This document shows, piece after piece, positions 58,301-64,000 of a stretch of 64,000 bases of DNA. Every line of letters begins with the position of its first letter. Position 1 is the stretch's first letter. Location of the stretch: contig SAUS01000002.1 of the NCBI GenBank assembly GCA_004000625.1, positions 1-64,000 on the forward strand, in the 5' to 3' direction. The translations under genes and the position numbers were made by a program. The notes beneath the pieces are model-generated. The model was not told the origin of the DNA, searched no databases, and saw only the letters and a program-made list of their open reading frames with translations. The DNA comes from Candidatus Cibiobacter qucibialis (GTDB lineage Bacteria > Bacillota > Clostridia > Oscillospirales > Ruminococcaceae).

Positions 58301-60547
58301 ATGCGTAACGTAATTTCCCTGAACGAAAACTGGACCCTGACCTTCCCCAAGGGCGAACGCCCGGCTGAGGCGGTTACCCTGCCCCACACCTGGAACGCGG
58401 TGGATGGCATGGACGGCAACGGCAGCTATCTGCGCACCACCGGTGTTTACACCCGCACCTTTACTGCGCCCAAGCAGCCTTTGGCCGGCGGCCGCACCTA
58501 TATTGAAGTTCTGGCCGCAGCCCTTTCCGCTACCGTCAAGGTCAACGGAACGGTTGCCACCACCCACGAGGGCGGTTACTCCATTTTCCGCGCTGATGTG
58601 ACGGATTTGTGCCATGACGGCGAGAATGAGCTGACCATTGAAGTCAGCAACGAAGATACGCCGTCCATGTATCCCTCTTCCGCCGACTTCACGTTCTATG
58701 GTGGCTTGTACCGCGGCGTCAACCTGATCAGCGTGCCCAACACCCACTTTGACCTGGATTATTTCGGCGGCCCCGGCATTAAAGTTACCCCCAAACCGGC
58801 AGCGGACGGCGGCGCCACGTTCGAAATCAAAAGCTATGTGACCAACCCGGACGAAAACTTTACCGTGCAGTACAGCATTGAAGATCCCTATGGATTTGAG
58901 GTTGCTTCTGCCACCCGCCCGGCTGATAACACCGCCGTTACCCTGTATGTGCCTGATGCGGAGCTGTGGAGCATGGACGAGCCCAACCTGTACACCGTAA
59001 TTGCCCGCCTGCAGCGCCGCAATGAATCCTATGATGATCTGTACGTCAATGTTGGTGTGCGCAGCTACACCGTCACCCCGGACGGCGGCTTTTCCATCAA
59101 TGGCGTGCCCACCCCGCTGCGCGGTGTTTCCCGCCATCAGGACCGCTTGTACAAAGGCAACGCTCTGAGCATTGACGACCATTACGAGGATGCCCAGATG
59201 ATCAAGGAAGTCGGTGCCAACACCATTCGTCTGGCCCACTACCAGCACAGTCAGGATTTCTATAACGCCTGCGACTCCATCGGTTTTGCCGTTTGGGCCG
59301 AGATTCCGTTCATCAGCGTGTTCAAACCCGGCGAGGATGCCCACGCACACTGCCGCCGCGAGATGACCGAGCTGATCATCCAGAACTACAACCACCCGTC
59401 CATCATGTTCTGGGGCATTTCCAACGAAATTTTGATTGGCGGCATCAGCCAGGAGCTGGTGGAACGCCACCACGACCTGCAGAAGCTGTGTAAGGAGCTG
59501 GATCCCACCCGTTCCACCACCATTGCCCATGTTTCGCACACCCCGACCGACGGCCCCATGCACCACATCACCGACCTGGAAAGCTACAACCACTACTTTG
59601 GTTGGTATGGCGGCAAGATTGAGGACAATGGTCCCTGGCTGGACAAGTTCCACGCCGAGCACCCCGATATCTGCCTTGGCGTTTCGGAATACGGCTGCGA
59701 AGGCATCATCAACTGGCACAGCAGCACCCCCCAGTGCAAGGATTATACCGAGGAATACCAGGCCGTATACCATGAATATATGGCACAGGCCTTTGAGAAT
59801 CGTCCCTGGATCTGGGCCAGCCATGTATGGAACATGTTCGACTTTGGCTGCGCAGCCCGCAACGAGGGCGGCGTGGCAGGCCGCAACAATAAAGGCCTTG
59901 TTACCATTGACCGCAAAACCCGCAAGGACAGCTTCTACCTGTACCAGGCATACTGGACCAAGGACCCGATGGTGCACATCAACGGCCGCCGCTATGCCCA
60001 GCGCGCCGGGGAAACCACCGAAGTCAAGGTTTACTCCAATCAGGACTGCGTGACCCTGTACCTGAACGGCAAGGAAGTTGGCACCCAGCAGGCCCACCGC
60101 GTGTTCCACTTTACCGTGGCGCTGGCCGAGGGCTTTAACACCCTGCTGGCCGTGGCCGGTTCCGCCAAGGATTCCATCACGCTGGAAAAGGTAGAGAAAG
60201 AGCCCGCCTGCTACACCCTGCCGGAGTTCAATGAGCGCCAGGAGGGCGTTGCCAACTGGTTTAAGCAGATGGGCAGCCTGGATCTGGAATCCCCGATGGA
60301 ATTCCCCGAAGGGTACTATAATATCAAGGACTCTATGGCAGAGCTGGCCAAGAACGAGGAAGCTTTTGCCATTGTTGCCAAGGCCGTAAAGCTGGTCACC
60401 AACTTTGACCTGAAACCCGGCCAAGGGATGTGGAGCATGATGAGCGGCATGAGCCCCGAACACATGAGCGGCATGATCTCCACCGACCTGCTGGGGGATA
60501 AATTCCTGCCCAGCCTGAACGCCCAGCTGATCAAGATTAAAAAGTAA
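58301..60547 (+). CDS. GH2 beta-galactosidase/beta-glucuronidase family enzyme
   Basis: 748 residues. A sugar-binding jelly roll (VTLPHTWNAVDGMDGNGSYLRTTGVYTRTF), an immunoglobulin-like domain and a TIM barrel follow in order. The acid/base is Glu376 in FWGISNEIL and the nucleophile Glu463 in LGVSEYGCEG; PLRGVSRHQDRL is the start of the barrel. A C-terminal domain of about 200 residues (EVKVYSNQDCVTLYLNGKEVG) follows. No signal peptide. Beta-galactosidase is the most likely activity; the Asn-x-Lys motif of classical glucuronidases is not seen. CAGGAG precedes the ATG. Confidence 0.9.
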   Translation: MRNVISLNENWTLTFPKGERPAEAVTLPHTWNAVDGMDGNGSYLRTTGVYTRTFTAPKQPLAGGRTYIEVLAAALSATVKVNGTVATTHEGGYSIFRADVTDLCHDGENELTIEVSNEDTPSMYPSSADFTFYGGLYRGVNLISVPNTHFDLDYFGGPGIKVTPKPAADGGATFEIKSYVTNPDENFTVQYSIEDPYGFEVASATRPADNTAVTLYVPDAELWSMDEPNLYTVIARLQRRNESYDDLYVNVGVRSYTVTPDGGFSINGVPTPLRGVSRHQDRLYKGNALSIDDHYEDAQMIKEVGANTIRLAHYQHSQDFYNACDSIGFAVWAEIPFISVFKPGEDAHAHCRREMTELIIQNYNHPSIMFWGISNEILIGGISQELVERHHDLQKLCKELDPTRSTTIAHVSHTPTDGPMHHITDLESYNHYFGWYGGKIEDNGPWLDKFHAEHPDICLGVSEYGCEGIINWHSSTPQCKDYTEEYQAVYHEYMAQAFENRPWIWASHVWNMFDFGCAARNEGGVAGRNNKGLVTIDRKTRKDSFYLYQAYWTKDPMVHINGRRYAQRAGETTEVKVYSNQDCVTLYLNGKEVGTQQAHRVFHFTVALAEGFNTLLAVAGSAKDSITLEKVEKEPACYTLPEFNERQEGVANWFKQMGSLDLESPMEFPEGYYNIKDSMAELAKNEEAFAIVAKAVKLVTNFDLKPGQGMWSMMSGMSPEHMSGMISTDLLGDKFLPSLNAQLIKIKK

Positions 60548-60591
60548 TCCCCTGCCTTTTTAACCCCATAAAGGCAGACGGAACAGCAAGC

Positions 60592-60641
60592 AAAAACGCC
60601 AGAGCAGCGCCCGGTAAGGGTTGCTGCTCTGGCGTTTTTAT
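60592..60641. terminator. Strong bidirectional terminator between GH2 and the next minus-strand genes
   Basis: AAAAACGCCAGAGCAGC and GCTGCTCTGGCGTTTTT form a perfect 17-bp stem with a 14-base loop; T tracts follow on both strands. A second hairpin CTGCCTTT/AAAGGCAG lies at 60552-60576. Confidence 0.85.
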
Positions 60642-60832
60642 TCGCGTATTATTGTTATTTTTGTCGTTGTTAATTCTTTTTCTTCCTGTGCGTCCGGTTT
60701 TGCGGTAAAAAAGTGTTTCACCTTTTCTGCCCCGGCTGCATCCATAGGGTACTGGGCTTTGATGCGCCCATCCTCAAAACGCAAAATTACCGTGCAGCAG
60801 GTCAGCAGCAAATCGCACTGGCTATGGAGCAT
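60638..60832 (-). CDS. Small hypothetical protein, possibly start-codon-damaged
   Basis: 64 residues from the ATG at 60832: a cysteine-containing strand (CDLLLTCCTVILRFEDGRIKAQYP), then a helical, lysine-rich tail. It reads like a real small protein and lies downstream of the reductase gene on the same strand, but its ATG has no ribosome site. Six codons upstream an ATA at 60848-60850 sits 6 bases after GAGAGGG, which suggests the true start may have been lost by an ATG to ATA change. Function unknown; could also be non-coding. Confidence 0.35.
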   Translation of the reverse strand: MLHSQCDLLLTCCTVILRFEDGRIKAQYPMDAAGAEKVKHFFTAKPDAQEEKELTTTKITIIRE

Positions 60833-60869
60833 CCGGTAGAACGCTTTTATGCTTTTCCCTCTCGCCCGC

Positions 60870-61829
60870 TTATTTGGCGCAGGTCAAATCGCTTGCCTTG
60901 GCCACATAATCAAACAGGCCATCGTTCTTTTCTTCCAGTGCCTTGATCATGTGATAGGTATACTCGTTATACGGCGTGGGAATGCCAAGTTCCTGCCCCA
61001 TCCGCATCAGCGCACCGGAGAACATGTCAATTTCGGTGTGCCGCCCGGCATCCAGATCCTGTAACGTGGAATAGCGCGTTGCAGGTGGGACCAGGCTGCC
61101 ATGGCGGGAACTTGCATCCACCTTGCTCAAATCAATGCCCTTTGCCACGGCAATGGCCTCCAGTTCATGGCACAAACCATCGCTGATGGCTTTCATGTGG
61201 GCACTGCTCTGGTAACAGCCAACGCCCGCGCCCAAAATGGCCTGCGGCAGATTGTTGCAGACATTCAGGCGGAACTTGCTCCAGATTTCTTCCTTAATAT
61301 ACGGGGTAACGCGGGAATGAATGCCCGTACCGGCAAGCAATGCTTCCACCGCCTGCACGCGCTCGCTTTTCAGTGGTGCGGCAAGCTCGCCATAGATAAT
61401 GCCGATGGTGGTTTCGGGGTTGAAGTGGTAGCCGTCGGCTTCCTTGTGGGAGGCCACCTTGATGAGGGAGGGCAGAACATGTTCCGCACCGATTTTGGCG
61501 GCGATGATTTCCTCACTGTCCACACCGTTCATCAGGCTCATCACGGTGGTGTTGGGGCCAACGGCGGCGGCAATGCTGTCCAGTGCGCCGGGCAGCGCAC
61601 CGTATTTCAGCGCAACCACCAATAGATCCACGCCGTTTGCTTCCTGCGGGGTCCAAACCTGCGGGCGGTAGGTGGTGCCGTTGATGGTGATTCCCTGTTG
61701 TTTCAGCCGTTCGGCACGCGGGCCTTCGGCAATTACAGCAAGGCGAATATCCTTGCGGGAGCTGAGTCCCCAGATGACATAAGAGCCGACTGCACCGGCC
61801 CCCAGAACAGCAACAGATTTGATTTGCAT
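60870..61829 (-). CDS. 2-dehydropantoate 2-reductase family protein
   Basis: 319 residues of the KPR/ApbA/PanE family. NADPH-binding motif VAVLGAGAVGSYV at the N terminus; LLVVALKYGALPGAL and SLMNGVDSEE in the first domain; IKEEIWSKFRLNVCNNLPQAILG with the conserved catalytic Lys; and GSLVPPATRYSTLQDLDAGRHTEIDMFSGALMRMGQELGIPTPYN at the C terminus. It may serve pantothenate synthesis or be a paralogue for sugar-derived ketoacids, given its place between GH2 and GH78 genes. Confidence 0.85.
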   Translation of the reverse strand: MQIKSVAVLGAGAVGSYVIWGLSSRKDIRLAVIAEGPRAERLKQQGITINGTTYRPQVWTPQEANGVDLLVVALKYGALPGALDSIAAAVGPNTTVMSLMNGVDSEEIIAAKIGAEHVLPSLIKVASHKEADGYHFNPETTIGIIYGELAAPLKSERVQAVEALLAGTGIHSRVTPYIKEEIWSKFRLNVCNNLPQAILGAGVGCYQSSAHMKAISDGLCHELEAIAVAKGIDLSKVDASSRHGSLVPPATRYSTLQDLDAGRHTEIDMFSGALMRMGQELGIPTPYNEYTYHMIKALEEKNDGLFDYVAKASDLTCAK

Positions 61830-61930
61830 GCTTCCCTTTCCCCTTTCGCCTGCAGTACTTTTTCTATTCCCGCGGGTAATCGTTGTATTTCTTTGGGGCT
61901 ATTGTACCATAAAGGAACGCTTTGGTTCAA

Positions 61931-64000
61931 TTACTGCTCCATCGTATAGCTGACCCGATACTGGCCGGAGCCCACTTGGGCGGTCGGGCATCCGTTTTGT
62001 TCCGCAAAGGTCAGGCCGTCCGTTTCCAGCAGCTTGGCACCGGGTTCCAGGCAGATTTTTGCCGCTGCATTGGGTGGAATTGCCGCCGTAACGGTGATTT
62101 TCCCGTCATCAACTTGCCACTGCAGGGCATAGCGGCCAAAGGGGGTCTGGTGCCAGGCCTGGGCCCAGCGCAGCCCGCCACCGGGGCGCGGGGCCAGCCG
62201 TGCGGCGCAAAAACCTGCCGTGCCCGGCTGCTGGCCAATACCGGCGCACTCGCCGTACAGCCATGCCCCCACCGCGCCGTATGCGTAATGGTTGAAAGAG
62301 TTCATCCCTGCGGACCACATCGTGCCGTCCGGGCGGCGGCTATCCCAGTGTTCCCACACAGTGGTGGCCCCCTGCAGCACCTGATACAGCCAGCCGGGGT
62401 AATCTTTTTTCAACATCAGGTCATACGCCTGCTGCCAGCAGCCATTCTGGCTGAGCGCCGCGCAGAAATACGGTGTTCCCAAAAAGCCGGTAACCAAATG
62501 CCCGTTTTGTTGTTCCAACAGTTCCAGCAGGCGCTGGATCGTTTTCTGCTTCCACTTTTGCGGGGTCAGGCCAAAGCGCAGGGCCAGAATATGGGCTGTC
62601 TGGGTCTGGGCGGTCATTGCACCATCCAGAGTAAAAAAGTTTGCGGCAAAATCTTGGGCTGCCTGGCGGTGAACCCCCGCGTAAAGCTCTGCATCCTGCC
62701 GGTTGCCCAGTACCTCCGCCGCCAGCGCCAGCAGCTGGGCCGAAAGCGCATAGTACGCCTGGCTGGTCAGCGCCGTGGGGGTTGCGCCAAAATAACTGCC
62801 CGGTTCAGCGTCCAGCGCCACCCAGTCGCCCAGCTGCATCTTGAAATCAAACAGACCGTTTTGGGTGTTGGCGCGCATAAAATCCACCCAGCGCTTCATG
62901 CTGGGGTACTGGCTGCGCAGTATGGTATCGTCGCCATACATCTGGTACAGCACCCAGGGGATCACAGTCGCGGCATCGCCCCAGCCGGAAGCGCCATATG
63001 GGCAGTTTTTCATCAGCCAGTTGGCCTCGGTGTGGGTTTCCTCAATATTGGGCACCACATTGGCCACGCCGCCGTCCGGCAGCTGGTCCACGGCAAGGTC
63101 TTTCAGCCACTTGCTGTAAAAAGTCCAGGTATCGGCCAGCCAGCAGGCGGTCTCGCAAAAAATCTGTGCATCGCCGGTCCAGCCAAGGCGTTCATCGCGT
63201 TGGGGGCAATCGGTGGGCACATCCAAAAAGTTGCTTTTCAGCCCCCACAAAATGTTATGGTTCAACTGGTTCACCAGCGGTTCGGAACAGGTAAACTCCC
63301 CCGCCGGCTGCATGGCGCTGTGCAGCACGCAGGCGGTAAAATTGGCCGGTTCCGGTTTTCCCGGCCACTGCACCACCAGCGCATAGCGGAATCCCATATA
63401 GGTAAACTGCGGCTGCCAGGTCACCGTTTGGCTGCGAGCAAAGGTATATTGCATGGTGGTGCGGGCTTTGCGCAGGTTGGCCAGGTAGGGGTTGCCATCG
63501 GCGTCCAGCTCCTCAAAGCAGCGCAGTTCAGCCGTCTGCCCGGCTGTACCCTGCACGGTAATTTCCACCCGGCCCGCCATGTTCTGGCCAAAATCCACCA
63601 CTGTGCTGCCATCCGGCGCGGTAAACACCCGCTGCGCCGGGATGCGCTGCTGCACGCATACCTTGCCTGCGGCCTGGGCGGCCAGTTTGGCGGCAGGGTA
63701 CGGCACGGTGTGCACGGCGTGCCAGCGGCCTGCGGGGGTGTTTTCCGGCGTTTCGCATTCGGCCCAGTGGGGCAGTTCCAGCGCGGCATCGTATGCTTCT
63801 CCGTGGTAAATCTCTGAGAATATCACGGGTGCCTTCGTTCCCTGCCATGCTGGGCCGGTGTTCACGGTTTCACGGGTGCCATCGGCATACACAAGGGTCA
63901 ACTGCATGGCAAAGGCGGTGGTATCGCCATAGTTGTTGCGGGAGCGGGTCAGGCCCATCACACCCTTGTACCACCCGGCCCCCAGCATTGCCCCGGCCAT
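61931..64000 (-). CDS. GH78 alpha-L-rhamnosidase, N-terminus beyond the window
   Basis: The frame is open to the window edge; 689 residues are visible and the true N terminus (probably 100-250 residues more) is missing. Visible parts: the end of the N-terminal sandwich (LGAGWYKGVMG), a second beta domain (VVDFGQNMAGRVEITVQG), and the (alpha/alpha)6 barrel with DVPTDCPQRDERLGWTGDAQIF carrying the acidic substrate/acid residues, and TVWEHWDSRRPDG with the proposed base Glu. A C-terminal sandwich ends VGSGQYRVSYTMEQ. It removes terminal rhamnose from pectic or plant glycosides, probably in the cytoplasm. Confidence 0.9.
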   Translation of the reverse strand: MAGAMLGAGWYKGVMGLTRSRNNYGDTTAFAMQLTLVYADGTRETVNTGPAWQGTKAPVIFSEIYHGEAYDAALELPHWAECETPENTPAGRWHAVHTVPYPAAKLAAQAAGKVCVQQRIPAQRVFTAPDGSTVVDFGQNMAGRVEITVQGTAGQTAELRCFEELDADGNPYLANLRKARTTMQYTFARSQTVTWQPQFTYMGFRYALVVQWPGKPEPANFTACVLHSAMQPAGEFTCSEPLVNQLNHNILWGLKSNFLDVPTDCPQRDERLGWTGDAQIFCETACWLADTWTFYSKWLKDLAVDQLPDGGVANVVPNIEETHTEANWLMKNCPYGASGWGDAATVIPWVLYQMYGDDTILRSQYPSMKRWVDFMRANTQNGLFDFKMQLGDWVALDAEPGSYFGATPTALTSQAYYALSAQLLALAAEVLGNRQDAELYAGVHRQAAQDFAANFFTLDGAMTAQTQTAHILALRFGLTPQKWKQKTIQRLLELLEQQNGHLVTGFLGTPYFCAALSQNGCWQQAYDLMLKKDYPGWLYQVLQGATTVWEHWDSRRPDGTMWSAGMNSFNHYAYGAVGAWLYGECAGIGQQPGTAGFCAARLAPRPGGGLRWAQAWHQTPFGRYALQWQVDDGKITVTAAIPPNAAAKICLEPGAKLLETDGLTFAEQNGCPTAQVGSGQYRVSYTMEQ

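Noticed and set aside
1..64000. tRNA or rRNA genes
   Set aside because: No tRNA T-loop/anticodon pattern or rRNA sequence was recognised by eye; a covariance search would be needed to exclude them fully.

Overview
The window looks like a chromosomal segment of a high-GC gut Firmicute of the Oscillospiraceae/Ruminococcaceae (Gemmiger, Subdoligranulum or Faecalibacterium type). This is inferred from the GC-rich, heavily overlapping gene style, Gly/Ser/Ala-rich lipoproteins with Firmicute lipoboxes, a complete anaerobic cobalamin block, and many plant-polysaccharide enzymes with AraC, DUF624 and TRAP neighbours. The species is not proven by the sequence.

Layout. (1) 1-660: debris of mobile elements, namely a truncated sigma-like protein of a conjugative element and the C-terminal stub of an IS3-family transposase. 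(2) 721-4970, minus strand: a BtuFCD/FecBCD-type ABC importer, a ModE-like winged-helix protein and a fused NTPase/MobA-like nucleotidyltransferase. It diverges from (3) 5104-8626, plus strand: a three-subunit molybdenum hydroxylase of the xanthine dehydrogenase family. Together these read as one molybdenum uptake, cofactor and enzyme locus. (4) 9096-29400, minus strand: anaerobic (cobalt-early) cobalamin biosynthesis. A promoter, cobalamin riboswitch and intrinsic terminator precede a lipoprotein-anchored CbiK cobaltochelatase. After a further terminator comes a tightly overlapped run: a two-domain lipoprotein, a binding protein, a permease, an ABC-ATPase/CbiD fusion, CbiF, G, H, J, ET, A, CobT, U, S, a mini CobU, CobC, CbiB, CobD, CbiP and CbiC. 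CbiL, uroporphyrinogen/sirohydrochlorin synthesis and a corrinoid adenosyltransferase are not in the window.

(5) 29446-36717: a response-regulator fragment, a sodium-coupled amino acid symporter, hypB, a 923-residue FeS/FAD oxidoreductase, hypA (with no hydrogenase nearby) and a MATE exporter. (6) 37257-49489: carbohydrate use. It holds an orphan sugar-binding lipoprotein, GH28, a polysaccharide deacetylase, an (alpha/alpha)6 glycosidase, GH43, MalG/MalF-type permeases and their binding protein, a divergent AraC regulator and a DUF624 protein. (7) 49849-50352: an AT-rich XRE regulator that looks imported. (8) 50703-56116: a TRAP transporter (DctP, Q, M) behind a GH31 glycosidase. (9) 56782-57891: a broken XRE gene, a small membrane protein and a BilS-like flavodoxin. 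(10) 58301-64000: a GH2 glycosidase, a ketopantoate-reductase-like enzyme and a GH78 rhamnosidase cut by the window edge. The enzyme set (GH28, GH78, GH43, GH2, GH31) plus a TRAP carrier suits pectin or rhamnogalacturonan-type glycans and sugar acids.

The sequence also carries a short interspersed repeat. Four full 172-bp copies sit in intergenic spaces, each flanked by an identical 4-bp direct repeat, with three shortened copies. It behaves like a non-autonomous transposable element (MITE). The most unusual coding finds are the ABC-ATPase/CbiD fusion, the surface-anchored cobaltochelatase beside an unrecognised two-domain lipoprotein, the hypB-oxidoreductase-hypA unit without a hydrogenase, and the mini CobU.
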